Below are positions 17,581 to 26,041 of a stretch of 64,000 nucleotides of DNA, in pieces (within the stretch, counting starts at the first letter, position 1; each line of letters opens with the position of its first letter). The stretch covers positions 20,028 through 84,027 of the forward strand of contig NZ_CAMFHB010000029.1 in the NCBI RefSeq assembly GCF_945952055.1. Reading direction: 5' to 3'. Both the position numbers and the translations under genes were made by a program. A model generated the notes under the pieces. It had not been told where the DNA came from, did no database searches, and saw only the letters and a program-made list of their open reading frames with translations. Source of the DNA: an uncultured Alsobacter sp. (GTDB lineage Bacteria; Pseudomonadota; Alphaproteobacteria; Rhizobiales; Beijerinckiaceae).

Positions 17581-17816
17581 TCCGGTTCCTTTTCGTCCCC
17601 GGTCTTGGCGTCCAGCTGGTTCAACAGTTCCAGAAACCGATCGGGCACGGGCTGATTGACGACCGTGTCGTACATCGCCCGAAGCTGCCGGCCGATATGG
17701 GCCTGCATGTCGTTGTCGAGCGGATTACCGGCATTGGCCTTGGCCTGCGGGACAATGTCCATGTGGTGATTCATGCTTGTGCCTGTACGGCGCCGCTGCC
17801 GCTGCTTTTCGCTCAC
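17577..17816 (-). CDS. nepR: Anti-sigma factor NepR (copy 1)
   Basis: A 79-residue NepR. The core is HIGRQLRAMYDTVVNQPVPDRFLELLNQLDAK, which forms the two helices that hold EcfG. The GTG at 17816 was chosen for a strong GGAGGAG five bases upstream; an ATG at 17774 would give a 65-residue protein. It is coupled to ecfG by a four-base overlap and divergent from phyR. The core is almost identical to that of NepR2 (45926-46138), so crosstalk between the two modules is plausible. Confidence 0.9.
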   Translation of the reverse strand: MSEKQRQRRRTGTSMNHHMDIVPQAKANAGNPLDNDMQAHIGRQLRAMYDTVVNQPVPDRFLELLNQLDAKTGDEKEPE

Positions 17817-17892
17817 GAACTCCTCCATACCTTCCCGACGGACGCCCCGGGGGGTGACGGCGCGGCGGCAGGCATGGACCTTCCGCCTACCC

Positions 17893-17917
17893 AACGCCGC
17901 GTTCACTGACAGGTTCC
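17893..17917 (-). promoter_or_regulatory. EcfG-type promoter for nepR1-ecfG1
   Basis: On the reverse strand, GGAAC (17917-17913), 16-base spacer, CGTT (17896-17893). It lies 77 bases upstream of the nepR1 start. Only 12 bases separate its -35 box from that of the divergent phyR1 promoter. Confidence 0.85.
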
Positions 17918-17929
17918 TGACAACCCCAT

Positions 17930-17954
17930 GGAACTTTAATGCTCCCTGTACGTT
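17930..17954 (+). promoter_or_regulatory. EcfG-type promoter for phyR1
   Basis: GGAAC (17930-17934), 16-base spacer, CGTT (17951-17954), 87 bases before the phyR1 start. Together with the facing nepR1 promoter it makes the core module autoregulated in both directions. Confidence 0.85.
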
Positions 17955-18040
17955 ACTCCGGTCATCCCCCCGCGTCAGCTTTGCGAAATACCGCTTGCGG
18001 TCGCGGCCTCTCCAACGGACCTCAGACGGAGCACTTCTCC

Positions 18041-18841
18041 ATGTCCATTGCCCAGGCCATCGCGCCGCACCTTCCCTACCTGCGCCGGTTCGCACGCGCG
18101 CTCACCGGCACGCAGCAGAGCGGGGACGCCTACGCCGTCGCGACGCTGGAAGCCCTGGTTGCGGATGCGGCCACCTTCGACGATCGCCTGGATCCCCGCA
18201 TCGCGCTGTATCGGGCCTTTCTCAAGGTCTGGAGCTCGATCGACGTCAACCGGCGCACCGACCCGGGCATGGAGACCGACCCTGTCCGTCGCAACCTCTC
18301 CCTCATGACGCCGCCGGCCCGGGTTGCGTTCCTTCTGACCACCGTCGAAGGCTTTTCGCCCGACCAGGCCGCCCAGGCCATGGACCGGACGCCTGAGGAC
18401 CTCCAGGACCTTCTCGGGCGCGCGGGCCGCGAGATCGCGGAGCAGATGTCGACCGACGTCCTCATCATCGAGGACGAGCCGATCATCGCCATGGACATCG
18501 AGAACGTGGTCCAGAACCTCGGCCACCGCGTCATCGACATCGCCCGCACGCGGACCGAAGCCGTGAAGGCCATCGAGAACCGCGAACCCGGCCTGGTGCT
18601 CGCCGACATCCAGCTCGCCGACGGAAGCTCCGGGCTCGACGCCGTCAACGACATCCTGTCGGACATGGAAGTGCCGGTGATCTTCATCACCGCCTATCCG
18701 GAGCGCTTCCTCACGGGCATTCGTCCCGAGCCGGCCTTCCTGATCACGAAGCCGTTCCGCACGGAGACGGTGAAGGCGGTTATCAGCCAGGCGCTGTTCT
18801 TCAACCAGAAATCCCGCAAGCCGGTCCGCGCCGCGTCCTGA
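18041..18841 (+). CDS. phyR: Anti-anti-sigma response regulator PhyR (copy 1)
   Basis: A 266-residue PhyR. Residues 1 to about 136 form an EcfG-like sigma-mimic domain (PHLPYLRRFARALTG, ARVAFLLTTVEGFSPDQAAQAM), and 138-258 form a receiver with the phosphorylation site Asp189 in VLADIQLADGSSG, acidic IEDEP, and Lys237 in ITKPF. When phosphorylated the sigma-like domain binds NepR and releases EcfG. It is divergent from nepR1-ecfG1, has an EcfG promoter and is followed by a strong terminator. PhyR2 (44959-45771) has the same architecture. Confidence 0.95.
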   Translation: MSIAQAIAPHLPYLRRFARALTGTQQSGDAYAVATLEALVADAATFDDRLDPRIALYRAFLKVWSSIDVNRRTDPGMETDPVRRNLSLMTPPARVAFLLTTVEGFSPDQAAQAMDRTPEDLQDLLGRAGREIAEQMSTDVLIIEDEPIIAMDIENVVQNLGHRVIDIARTRTEAVKAIENREPGLVLADIQLADGSSGLDAVNDILSDMEVPVIFITAYPERFLTGIRPEPAFLITKPFRTETVKAVISQALFFNQKSRKPVRAAS

Positions 18842-18923
18842 GCGGGCAGGGGGCGATCCGCGCATCGCGATTGCCCCCGCCCGCCTTCCAGGCCGCGCCG
18901 TCCAGCACGGTCCATCGATACAC

Positions 18924-18965
18924 AATGGCTCGGACCGGTGTCGCCCACCGGTCCGAGCCATTTTT
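18924..18965 (+). terminator. Intrinsic terminator after phyR1
   Basis: A perfect 17-base stem (18924-18940 with 18946-18962) around a 5-base loop is followed by a T-run. It is 83 bases after the phyR1 stop and faces the convergent YqjE-like gene. Confidence 0.85.
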
Positions 18966-19023
18966 GCGTCAGCCATGTTTCGTCTGAGTGCGGTCTGGAC
19001 CTTCGTGACGACGAAGGCTCCGT

Positions 19024-19455
19024 TCACCGAACCTTCTGGACACCCACGAAGCCGGCCGCCAGGGCGGCGGCGACGAGAAGCCAGGGGTTGGCGCGCTTGG
19101 CCGCGGTTCCCAGGTCCGCTGCGAGAGCGGCTGCCTGGGTGACGGATGCCATGGCGGCCCTGGCGCGGTTGCTCTCCAGCAGCCGGCGACGCCGCCTGGC
19201 CCGGGCTCTCGCCACCCGCACCAGCAGCGCGAGCAGCGTGAGGGCCAGGAACAGCCCGCCCATCACCAGGGTCGCGGTGAGCGCGCCGTGCTGCAGGGCG
19301 AGCCAGATGGTGGCGGCCACCAGGCCGAACACCAGAGCGATCATCGCGAAGACCAGGATCACCGCCCGCTCGACGAGATCCTGCACGAGATCCGTGCCGA
19401 TATGCCGAGCGGGGGCGGTCAGCGCGGTCGCGATGCCACGCAGCTGGTTCAGCAT
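19024..19455 (-). CDS. Membrane protein, phage-holin/YqjE-like
   Basis: A 143-residue protein with two adjacent hydrophobic helices (VILVFAMIALVFGLVAATIWLA, then LVMGGLFLALTLLALLV), a very basic segment (ARARARRRRR) and a third hydrophobic stretch near the end. The layout matches YqjE/putative Actinobacterial-type holin-X proteins that accompany YqjD/DUF883 proteins. Its start overlaps the DUF883 stop by one base, so the two are coupled, as yqjD-yqjE are in enterobacteria. It is under the EcfG-type promoter at 19878. Confidence 0.65.
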   Translation of the reverse strand: MLNQLRGIATALTAPARHIGTDLVQDLVERAVILVFAMIALVFGLVAATIWLALQHGALTATLVMGGLFLALTLLALLVRVARARARRRRRLLESNRARAAMASVTQAAALAADLGTAAKRANPWLLVAAALAAGFVGVQKVR

Positions 19456-19793
19456 CACGAGCGGCCGCGCGACATCAGACCCAGGACGAAACCGATTCCT
19501 GCCGCGACCATGACGGAGGCGAGAGGACGCTCCTCGATCCTGCTCTCCAGACGGGCGTTGGCGTCGTACATGCGATCGCGGGCGGCCCCGGCCATGCGCG
19601 TGCCGGTCTCGCCGAAGTCCGACACGCGTGAGCCCAGCGAGTTGCGCAGCGAATCGAGCGTCGACCTCAACTCCGAGCCGGACTGGTCGCGCAGCGACTG
19701 GGAGAGCGAGTCGGCCAATCGCGTGACGTCGCGCCGCAGATTGGCGAGATCGGTCGCGATGTCGGCCTTGGGATCCGACGAAACACCGAACAT
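19455..19793 (-). CDS. DUF883 (ElaB/YqjD-type) membrane-anchored protein, copy 1
   Basis: A 112-residue protein with a long amphipathic helix (DIATDLANLRRDVTRLADSLSQSL) and a C-terminal membrane anchor with GxxxG spacing (VMVAAGIGFVLGLMSRGRS). These features fit the DUF883 family, whose enterobacterial members YqjD and ElaB are stress-induced, inner-membrane, ribosome-associated proteins. An EcfG-type promoter lies 61 bases upstream of the start. It is the first gene of a pair with the YqjE-like gene. A second DUF883 gene (44523-44888) lies next to phyR2. Confidence 0.75.
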   Translation of the reverse strand: MFGVSSDPKADIATDLANLRRDVTRLADSLSQSLRDQSGSELRSTLDSLRNSLGSRVSDFGETGTRMAGAARDRMYDANARLESRIEERPLASVMVAAGIGFVLGLMSRGRS

Positions 19794-19853
19794 GGGACAA
19801 CTCCTTGCGTGGGGGATGGGGGAGGTGGGGCCGCTGGGGCCGCTCGCGAAGGC

Positions 19854-19878
19854 AACGCTGCAGGTTGCCGGCGGTTCC
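19854..19878 (-). promoter_or_regulatory. EcfG-type promoter for the DUF883-YqjE pair
   Basis: Reverse strand: GGAAC (19878-19874), 16-base spacer, CGTT (19857-19854), 61 bases before the DUF883 start. Confidence 0.8.
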
Positions 19879-19900
19879 GTTCGCCACGCGAAACCCATCA

Positions 19901-19935
19901 AACAAAAGACCCGCAACGGTTGCCCGCTGCGGGTC
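19901..19935 (-). terminator. Intrinsic terminator on the reverse strand
   Basis: Stem GACCCGCA/TGCGGGTC (19908-19915 with 19928-19935), followed on the reverse strand by TTTTGTT (19907-19901). It ends the transcript of the proline-rich gene (20060-20284) just before the next EcfG-type promoter. Confidence 0.65.
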
Positions 19936-20059
19936 GAATGGTCGGCTCGTCCGTTGGAGGAGGAGGGGGCGTTCCGCCGTCCTGTCCGTGCCGATGCGCC
20001 CCTAACGCGCGAGCGCGACGCGAGTTCCATCGTTCACGCTTTCGTGATCGCTCATCGTC

Positions 20060-20284
20060 TCATGCCCGCGTCGGCGGCTGCATCGGATCGGCCGGCGTCG
20101 GCATGTCGGGAATGGGCTGCGTGTCCGGCAATTCCTGCGGCCGCTGGTCGGGCAGATCGGGCGACAGGGGCGGGATCCCCGGCGTCGGCCCCGGCTGGGG
20201 GCTGGGGGAGGGTTGGGGCGCAGGAGACGGCTGCGGTGAAGGCACCGGGTCGGTCGGGTTCATCGGGCCTGCTTGGCTGATCAT
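20060..20284 (-). CDS. Small proline-rich hypothetical protein
   Basis: A 74-residue protein starting MISQAGPMNPTDP that is dominated by Pro, Gln and Ser repeats (PSPQPSPAPQPSP) and Pro/Asp in the second half. It has no signal peptide or membrane helix and is probably disordered. The start is supported by GGAGGA six bases upstream. A consensus EcfG-type promoter precedes it and a terminator follows, which argues that the short frame is real. No family is recognised. Confidence 0.6.
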   Translation of the reverse strand: MISQAGPMNPTDPVPSPQPSPAPQPSPSPQPGPTPGIPPLSPDLPDQRPQELPDTQPIPDMPTPADPMQPPTRA

Positions 20285-20316
20285 CGGGTTCCTCCGCGGG
20301 GTGTCGATGCCCCGGC

Positions 20317-20341
20317 AACGTGCCGGGGGCGTGACCGTTCC
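20317..20341 (-). promoter_or_regulatory. EcfG-type promoter for the proline-rich gene
   Basis: Reverse strand: GGAAC (20341-20337), 16-base spacer, CGTT (20320-20317), 33 bases before the start at 20284. It is back to back with the next promoter. Confidence 0.8.
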
Positions 20342-20349
20342 GATGGCGC

Positions 20350-20374
20350 GGAACGATCCATGCATGGGTGCGTT
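20350..20374 (+). promoter_or_regulatory. EcfG-type promoter for the 76-residue gene
   Basis: GGAAC (20350-20354), 16-base spacer, CGTT (20371-20374), 44 bases before the start at 20418. Confidence 0.8.
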
Positions 20375-20417
20375 TGCGGCCCGGTCGCAGTGCATCGGCG
20401 ATGGACGAGAAGAAGCG

Positions 20418-20648
20418 ATGATCCGACGTCACCTCCTGAATCCAGCCTCGGCGGCTTCCATCCTCGCGTCGAAGGCGGGTCGCGACGACGCGATCCTGTC
20501 CGACCTGCGGGATTTCGCGCGCGACATCGGGCTCGGCGGCGCGGCGGCGATGTCGAAGGACGAACTGGTCGAGGGACTTCGGCAGCACTACCAGCTACAG
20601 ACCCTGCTCGCCGCGCGGCTCCCCTCCGACGCGCGGTCCCTGCGCTGA
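20418..20648 (+). CDS. Small helical hypothetical protein, possible SAP/Rho-N-like fold
   Basis: A 76-residue protein (MIRRHLLNPASAASILASKAG) not assigned with certainty. The C-terminal half, AMSKDELVEGLRQHYQLQTLLAARLP, resembles the helix-loop-helix of SAP or Rho N-terminal-like domains, which often bind nucleic acid. It has no membrane segment. A consensus EcfG-type promoter 44 bases upstream and the divergent proline-rich gene suggest it belongs to the stress regulon. Confidence 0.55.
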   Translation: MIRRHLLNPASAASILASKAGRDDAILSDLRDFARDIGLGGAAAMSKDELVEGLRQHYQLQTLLAARLPSDARSLR

Positions 20649-20843
20649 GCGGGGCGGCCGCCATTCGCCCCCGAACCGCTCCCCACTGAGGGGTATAACC
20701 GACTTGGACGGGCGCTCTCTTCATGGGAGAGTGCCGGCCATGACGCATCGTTCCCCCGCCGGTGTCGCCGTCCGGGCATGACCCATCTGGCCGCCTCGAC
20801 CGCTCACGACCATCGCCTCGGGCATGGCGTGGGGCACTGACCG

Positions 20844-22964
20844 ATGCGCCAGCTCCGCGTCCTCGTCTACCTGTCCGTCATCCTGCCGATCCTCGTCTTC
20901 GGCGTGGCCGCCACGTTTGCGTGGTTCGACAAGAACGCGGCCATGCATGCGGCCGTGCAGCACACGCTGGATCTCGTCGCCGAACACGCGCTCAAGACGT
21001 TCGACACGTATGCGCTGGTGGCCGAACAGGCCGGCGAGATCGTGAGGGACATGAGCGATGACGAGATCCGGGCCAACGAGCCCCTCGTCAGCAGCCGCCT
21101 CGCGCGGCTGGAACGCAGCCTGCCCCAGCTCCAGGACATCTGGCTGATCGACGCCGTGGGCCGGCCGCTGGCGACGGCGCAGGTCTATCCCGTCCCGGTC
21201 ATGGACCTCGCGGATCGAACCTATTTCAAGGTCCATCGCGACGCGCCGCGCGCCGCCTATGTCAGCGAACTCCTGCGTGGGCGCGCCATGGACGTCGTCT
21301 TCTTCCAGGTGAGCTGGCGGCGGTCCTCGTCGCAGGGGGACTTCGCCGGTGTCACCGCGGTGTCGGTCCAGCCCGACTACTTCCGCGAGTTTCACGGGCG
21401 GGTGGCGAGCGCCGAGGGCATCGTCGTGGCCATGCTGCGTGAGGACGGCACGGTCCTCGTGCAGCATCCGGAGCGCTCGAACGACCTGCAGGTCGAGTCT
21501 CGTGTGTGGGCCGACATGGCGGCCCTGTTCAAGCGCTCGCCCCGGGGCACCGCCACCACCCACTCGGCCCGGGAGGACGAGGAGCGCTACACGGCCTACC
21601 GCAAGCTGGGCGACTACCCGGTCTACGTGTCGGCGAGCGTGGCCACCTCGTCGGTCGTTCTCGCCTGGCTGCACACGCTGGCGGGCTATCTGTTGGTCGG
21701 GATCCCGGCCACCGCGGCTCTCTTCCTGCTCAGCCTCAAGGCGCTTGGCCACATGCAGAGCGAAGTGCACTCCAACCGCCGGTTCCAGGAGGAGGCGGCC
21801 CGGCGCGAGGCGGCGGAGGCGACGCTGCGCCAGATCCAGAAGATGGAGGCGGTGGGGCGCATCACGGGCGGGGTTGCCCACGATTTCAACAATCTCCTCA
21901 CCGTCGTCATCGGCAATCTCGACATCCTGATCCGCCGGCTCGGCCCCGACGACGCGCGGGCCCGCCGGTCGGCCTCGCTGGCCAAGGAGGGGGCGGTGAG
22001 GGCATCGCTCCTGACGCAGCGGCTCCTCGCCTTCTCCCGGCAGCAGCCGCTCGAGCCGCGCCGCGTGGAGATCAATGCCCTCGTGACGGGCATGTCCGAC
22101 CTGACCCGGCGCACGCTGGGCGAGTCGATCACGGTCGTCAGCCGCACGGAGCCCGGTGTCTGGCCGGTCGACATCGACCCGAACCAGCTCGAGAACGCCA
22201 TCCTCAACCTGGCCGTCAATGCGCGCGACGCGATGCCCGATGGGGGCATCCTCACGATCGCGACGCGCAACGAGCATGTCGGGCAGCAGGGCCCGCATCC
22301 CGACGATCCCGCGCCGGGCGACCATGTCGTGATCAGCGTGTCGGACACGGGCATGGGGATCGCCGAGGAGACCCTGCCGAAGGTCTTCGAACCCTTCTTC
22401 ACGACCAAGCCCCACGGCAAGGGAACCGGGCTCGGGCTCTCCCAGGTCTACGGCTTCATCAAGCAGTCGGGCGGGCAGGTCCGCATGGCCAGCGTGCAGG
22501 GCGCTGGAACGACCGTGTCGCTGTTCCTGCCCAGGGCGCACGGGGAGGCGCCGGCCACGGACGACCCGGGCCCGGCGGCGACCGGTGGCGCGCTGGCGAG
22601 GCGCGACGACCGGCGGGTCGTGCTGGTGGTGGAAGACGAGGTCGCGGTGCGCGCCTTCAGCGTGGAGGCGCTGCGCGAGCTCGGCTTCGAGGTGGTCGAG
22701 GCCGGCGACGCCGCCAGCGCTCTCGCCGTCCTCGGGCAGCGTCCGGACGTCCACCTCGTCTTTTCCGACATCGGCCTGCCCGGGACCGACGGCCGTACGC
22801 TGGCGGGCTCGATCCTGGCGGCCCGGCCTCACATCCGTGTGCTCCTGACGTCGGGCTACGAGAACCAGATCGCCGATGCGGCCGCGTCCGGGGACTTCAT
22901 GCTCCTGCCCAAGCCGTTCACGGTCGAGGAACTCGCCCAGAAGATCGCCGAGGTCCTTGCCTGA
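20844..22964 (+). CDS. Hybrid sensor histidine kinase (Cache-type sensor, HisKA, HATPase, receiver)
   Basis: A 706-residue membrane kinase. Transmembrane helices are at about 7-27 and 274-300; between them is an extracytoplasmic double-Cache-like sensor domain. The phosphoacceptor is His346 in [11 protein letters not shown]. The ATPase has [11 protein letters not shown] (N box), SDTGMGIA (G1) and [12 protein letters not shown] (G2). A C-terminal receiver (about 594-706) has Asp642 in FSDIGLP and Lys in LPKPF. The H-box is of the HisKA type common in PAS hybrid kinases, not the HWE type usual for PhyR kinases. It is close to a single-domain response regulator (23376-23786), a likely partner. 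Confidence 0.88.
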   Translation: MRQLRVLVYLSVILPILVFGVAATFAWFDKNAAMHAAVQHTLDLVAEHALKTFDTYALVAEQAGEIVRDMSDDEIRANEPLVSSRLARLERSLPQLQDIWLIDAVGRPLATAQVYPVPVMDLADRTYFKVHRDAPRAAYVSELLRGRAMDVVFFQVSWRRSSSQGDFAGVTAVSVQPDYFREFHGRVASAEGIVVAMLREDGTVLVQHPERSNDLQVESRVWADMAALFKRSPRGTATTHSAREDEERYTAYRKLGDYPVYVSASVATSSVVLAWLHTLAGYLLVGIPATAALFLLSLKALGHMQSEVHSNRRFQEEAARREAAEATLRQIQKMEAVGRITGGVAHDFNNLLTVVIGNLDILIRRLGPDDARARRSASLAKEGAVRASLLTQRLLAFSRQQPLEPRRVEINALVTGMSDLTRRTLGESITVVSRTEPGVWPVDIDPNQLENAILNLAVNARDAMPDGGILTIATRNEHVGQQGPHPDDPAPGDHVVISVSDTGMGIAEETLPKVFEPFFTTKPHGKGTGLGLSQVYGFIKQSGGQVRMASVQGAGTTVSLFLPRAHGEAPATDDPGPAATGGALARRDDRRVVLVVEDEVAVRAFSVEALRELGFEVVEAGDAASALAVLGQRPDVHLVFSDIGLPGTDGRTLAGSILAARPHIRVLLTSGYENQIADAAASGDFMLLPKPFTVEELAQKIAEVLA

Positions 22965-22981
22965 AGCGTGGCGTGGCGGCG

Positions 22982-23007
22982 GGAACCCGCCCGCAAGAGG
23001 TAGCGTT
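22982..23007 (+). promoter_or_regulatory. EcfG-type promoter for the 65-residue gene
   Basis: GGAAC (22982-22986), 17-base spacer, CGTT (23004-23007), 34 bases before the start at 23041. Confidence 0.65.
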
Positions 23008-23040
23008 GCCGTGGCGACACCCTTGCGGAGGACTTCGCCG

Positions 23041-23238
23041 ATGCAACAGAAGACGCCCAGCAGGACGAGCGAGCCCGGATCGATGCCGGCACGCCGCCCC
23101 GGACAGCCCGGTGCCGAACAGGATGTCGACGACGGTCCGGGAGCATCCCCGCACGTGCCGTCCCACGCGCCGAAGGCTCCGACGCCTCGACAGGACGGTG
23201 CAGACGACCGCCCGGCCCCCAAGCCTGACCGTCGCTAG
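23041..23238 (+). CDS. Small disordered hypothetical protein
   Basis: A 65-residue protein (MQQKTPSRTSEP...) rich in Pro, Arg, Asp and Gly with no hydrophobic stretch, so probably disordered. I do not recognise it. Support comes from an EcfG-type promoter 34 bases upstream and GGAGG about ten bases before the ATG. It lies between the hybrid kinase and the single-domain response regulator. Confidence 0.5.
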   Translation: MQQKTPSRTSEPGSMPARRPGQPGAEQDVDDGPGASPHVPSHAPKAPTPRQDGADDRPAPKPDRR

Positions 23239-23375
23239 AGCCTGCTGCGAAAAGGCGGAATCCTGTTTTTCGCCGAAAGTATGCGATGACGACCGATCCG
23301 GGGACATGCGGCGTTTCCGTCGAAACGCACCTTGCTCTAGAGTGCAACCGCCACGTCCGAACCAGAGGCCGACGC

Positions 23376-23786
23376 GTGTCGCGTCGGAAAACCCCCTTGA
23401 GCCCTCAACGGCCCTATGTCGTCCTTCTCGTCGAAGACGAGCCTTTGATCGCGCTGACGCTGGTCGACCTCATCGAGGAACTCGGCCACACGGCCATCGA
23501 GGCCATGACGGCCGGCGACGCCTTGCAAATCTTCAGGTCGCGTGACGACATCGACCTTCTCGTCACCGACATCGGCCTGCCCGATCTGGCCGGCGATGCG
23601 CTCGCCGCCGAATGCCGGTCGGCGATGCCGATGCTGCCCGTGATCTTCGCCACGGGGCACAATGCCGGTGCGGCGCCCGACGGGCCGCTGCCCGCGCCGC
23701 CGACGCTGCGGCTGGCCAAGCCGTTCCAGATTCAGGAACTCGAGGCGGCCATCAATCGTGTGATGGCGAACGTCGTTCCCAACTGA
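23376..23786 (+). CDS. Single-domain response regulator
   Basis: A 136-residue receiver-only protein. Acidic residues VEDEP, phosphorylation site Asp65 in LVTDIGLPD, and the conserved Lys in LAKPF are present, with T in FATGHN. It has no output domain, like CheY or the FATGUY single-domain regulators of alphaproteobacterial stress systems. The GTG at 23376 (AGAGG seven bases before) was chosen because the receiver follows at once; an ATG at 23286 would add 30 residues of unlikely sequence. It could relay phosphate from the hybrid kinase upstream. Confidence 0.85.
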   Translation: MSRRKTPLSPQRPYVVLLVEDEPLIALTLVDLIEELGHTAIEAMTAGDALQIFRSRDDIDLLVTDIGLPDLAGDALAAECRSAMPMLPVIFATGHNAGAAPDGPLPAPPTLRLAKPFQIQELEAAINRVMANVVPN

Positions 23787-23802
23787 CCTCTCCAGAACGA
23801 AG

Positions 23803-23834
23803 AAAAGCCCGGCCGCAGAGCGGCCGGGCTTTTC
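23803..23834. terminator. Bidirectional terminator
   Basis: AAAAGCCCGGCCG (from 23803) pairs with CGGCCGGGCTTTT across CAGAG. T-runs flank both sides, so it serves both the response regulator and the convergent outer membrane protein gene. Confidence 0.85.
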
Positions 23835-23885
23835 CGTTCGGTGGGCGAAGCGGGATCCGGTGGATCCCGCTTGCGGCCCCTGGGC

Positions 23886-24584
23886 TCAGAACTTGTAGTT
23901 CAGGCCCACGCGCACGACACCGAAGTCGTTGTTCTTGCCCTGCGTCACAGCGAACGGAACGCCGCCCACGGCCACGACGCCGGCGCGGTTGCCACGGTCG
24001 ATGTTGACGTAGAGGCCTTCGAGCTTGGCCGTCCAGTTGTTGGTGAAGGCGTATTCCACACCGCCGCCGACCGTCCACCCGACGCGGGTGTCGTTGCCGC
24101 CGAAGATGCTGTCGCTGACGTCGCCGTAAGCGAGACCGCCGGTCACGTAGAACAGGGTACGGTCCATGGCCCAGCCGAGACGGCCGCGCACGGTGCCGAA
24201 GTAGTTGCCGCTATTGCCGTAGGTGCCGAAAACGCCGAAGTTCCGGTTGCCGCCGAAGTCGGCGTACTGGATATCGGTCTCGACGCCGAACACGAACGCG
24301 CCCGACTGCCAGTTGTAGCCGAGCTGGCCACCGCCGACGAACCCGCCGTTGTCGCCGTTGCTGAAGACCGTCGTCGCACCGGTGACGGTGTTGACGAAAC
24401 CGACGTCCTTCGTGTTCCGCCAGCCGTAGCCCGCGTTCAGACCGACGTAGAAGCCGGTCCAGGTGAACGCCGGAGCGTAGGCGATGGGGGCGGCGGGGGC
24501 CATCTGCCGGCTCGGCAGATCTGCGGCGAACGCCGGGGCCGACAGGGCCGTCAGAGCCGTCGCGGCCAGGAGAGTCTTACGCAT
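23886..24584 (-). CDS. Outer membrane beta-barrel protein (Omp25/Omp31-like)
   Basis: A 232-residue protein with a signal peptide (ending AFAADLPSR, the usual ADLP processing site of rhizobial outer membrane proteins) and an eight-stranded barrel pattern: FTWTGFYVGLNAGYGW, GGFVGGGQLGYNWQ, FGTVRGRLGWAMDRTLFYVTGGLAYG, and a terminal VRVGLNYKF ending in Phe. The start at 24584 (MRKTLL) has AAAGGA at a proper distance; ATG 24593 is too close to it. It is expressed from a clear sigma70 promoter, so it is probably abundant and not part of the stress regulon. Confidence 0.9.
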   Translation of the reverse strand: MRKTLLAATALTALSAPAFAADLPSRQMAPAAPIAYAPAFTWTGFYVGLNAGYGWRNTKDVGFVNTVTGATTVFSNGDNGGFVGGGQLGYNWQSGAFVFGVETDIQYADFGGNRNFGVFGTYGNSGNYFGTVRGRLGWAMDRTLFYVTGGLAYGDVSDSIFGGNDTRVGWTVGGGVEYAFTNNWTAKLEGLYVNIDRGNRAGVVAVGGVPFAVTQGKNNDFGVVRVGLNYKF

Positions 24585-24698
24585 GTCATCCATTCCTTTA
24601 TGTCGGGAGTCGACGTGAGGAGTACGCAAGCTAACGTTCGAGGCGCCAATCGGCAACAGCGGGAAGCTGGAGCTATAGTAATCGTCGTCGTCGCTGTT

Positions 24699-24727
24699 GT
24701 TATAGGGTCACATTCGGTGGTCGGCAA
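24699..24727 (-). promoter_or_regulatory. Sigma70 promoter of the outer membrane protein gene
   Basis: Reverse strand: TTGCCG (24727-24722), 17-base spacer, TATAAC (24704-24699). It implies a 5' leader of about 110 bases before the start at 24584. TCACATT and AATGTGA lie on either side of it. Confidence 0.6.
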
Positions 24728-24851
24728 TGGTCGCGTGATCGATCAAATGTGATCAAAATTGAAGACGATTCTGGCTTTGCCGTGGCAATTCGAAGGCGAA
24801 GACTCGAGCTTGGCCGTAAGCGGGCGGCTTTCGGTTTGTCCGGAGTGGCAC

Positions 24852-24876
24852 GGAACGCGGCGTGGGCGGCGGCATT
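24852..24876 (+). promoter_or_regulatory. Near-consensus EcfG-type promoter before ku
   Basis: GGAAC (24852-24856), 16-base spacer, CATT (24873-24876). One base differs from CGTT. It is 47 bases before the ku start. Rhizobial ku genes are known members of the general stress regulon, which supports it. Confidence 0.4.
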
Positions 24877-24922
24877 GACTCGGGCTGTCGCCGGCCGTCC
24901 GCCGGCTTGTCTGGAGGCGTCG

Positions 24923-25954
24923 ATGGCTCCGCGTGCCAACTGGAAGGGCTACCTCAAACTCTCCCTCGTCTCCTGTGCGGTGGCCCTCTATCCGGCCTCG
25001 ACCGCCTCGGCGCGGATCGCGTTCCACACGCTCAACCGAGCCACGGGGCATCGCCTGCGTCGCCAGATGATCGACGAGGTCACGGGCGAGGCGATCCCCA
25101 ACGAGGAGCAGGTGAGGGGATACGAGGTGTCGAAGGACGACTACGTGGTGGTCGAGGACGAGGAACTCGACGCCGTCGCGCTGGAAAGCACCCACACGAT
25201 CGCCATCGAGCGCTTCGTCGACCGCGACGAGATCGACACCCTCTACATCGATTCACCCTATTACCTTGCGCCCGACGATCGCGTGGCCCAGGAGGCCTTC
25301 GCGGTGATCCGCGAAGCCATGCGCGAGAAGAACGTCGTCGGTTTGGCGCGCGTGGTGATGTATCGGCGCGAACGCATCGTGATGCTGGAGCCGCGCGGCA
25401 AGGGCCTTTTCGCCTGCCTGCTGCGCTACCCCTACGAGGTGCGCCAGGACGAGCCCTATTTCGAGGAGATCCCCCAGGTGGACCTGGCGCCTGACATGAT
25501 CGCGCTGGCCGCCCACATCATCGACACCATGAAGGGCGAGTTCGAGCCGCAGAGCTTCCAGGATCGCTACGAAGACGCGCTGACGGAACTGGTGCAGGCC
25601 AAGCAGGCCGGGCGCGCCGTGCCGACGGCCGCCGCGCCGCGCCAGACCGGCAACGTCATCAGCCTGATGGACGCCCTGCGGCGCAGCATCGCCGAAGACA
25701 AGGGCGGCGACGGCGCGCCGGGCAAGGCCCCCGGCGCGAAGTCCCCGCCGAAGTCCGCCAGCAAGTCCTCGTCGAACTCCACCTCGACGTCCTCGGCCAA
25801 GCCTGCCGCCGCGACCAAGCCCGCCGCCGCGCCCAAGGCCGCGTCGAGTCCCCGCCGCGCGCCCGCGGCGCAGGCCGCCAAGACGGCCAAGAAGACGGCG
25901 AGCGGTAAGGCTCCGGCGCCCGCCAAGGCACCGCCGCGGCGCAAGGCGGGCTGA
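24923..25954 (+). CDS. ku: Non-homologous end joining protein Ku
   Basis: A 343-residue bacterial Ku. The bridge-forming core runs from WKGYLKLSLVSCAVALYPA through VTGEAIPNEEQVRGYEVSKDDYVVVEDEEL and YYLAPDDRVAQEAFAVIREAM to the domain's end near residue 255. A long C-terminal tail of about 90 residues is rich in Ala, Lys, Pro and Ser, as in Ku proteins that bind DNA or LigD through a basic tail. The ATG at 24923 (GGAGG five bases before) starts exactly at the conserved core. Ku binds double-strand ends and recruits LigD; no ligD is in this window. Confidence 0.93.
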   Translation: MAPRANWKGYLKLSLVSCAVALYPASTASARIAFHTLNRATGHRLRRQMIDEVTGEAIPNEEQVRGYEVSKDDYVVVEDEELDAVALESTHTIAIERFVDRDEIDTLYIDSPYYLAPDDRVAQEAFAVIREAMREKNVVGLARVVMYRRERIVMLEPRGKGLFACLLRYPYEVRQDEPYFEEIPQVDLAPDMIALAAHIIDTMKGEFEPQSFQDRYEDALTELVQAKQAGRAVPTAAAPRQTGNVISLMDALRRSIAEDKGGDGAPGKAPGAKSPPKSASKSSSNSTSTSSAKPAAATKPAAAPKAASSPRRAPAAQAAKTAKKTASGKAPAPAKAPPRRKAG

Positions 25955-25984
25955 CGACCACGCGGCGCCGCACGAGGGATCTCC

Positions 25985-26009
25985 GGAACCCTACGGCACG
26001 GCTGGCGTT
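25985..26009 (+). promoter_or_regulatory. EcfG-type promoter for a small membrane protein
   Basis: GGAAC (25985-25989), 16-base spacer, CGTT (26006-26009), 33-39 bases before the small gene at 26042. Confidence 0.75.
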
Positions 26010-26041
26010 GCACCCCACCAAGTGGAACAGCGGACGATGGG

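Noticed and set aside
17774..17774. ATG start for nepR1 at 17774
   Set aside because: It lacks a ribosome binding site, while the GTG at 17816 has GGAGGAG at the right distance and gives a length close to NepR2.
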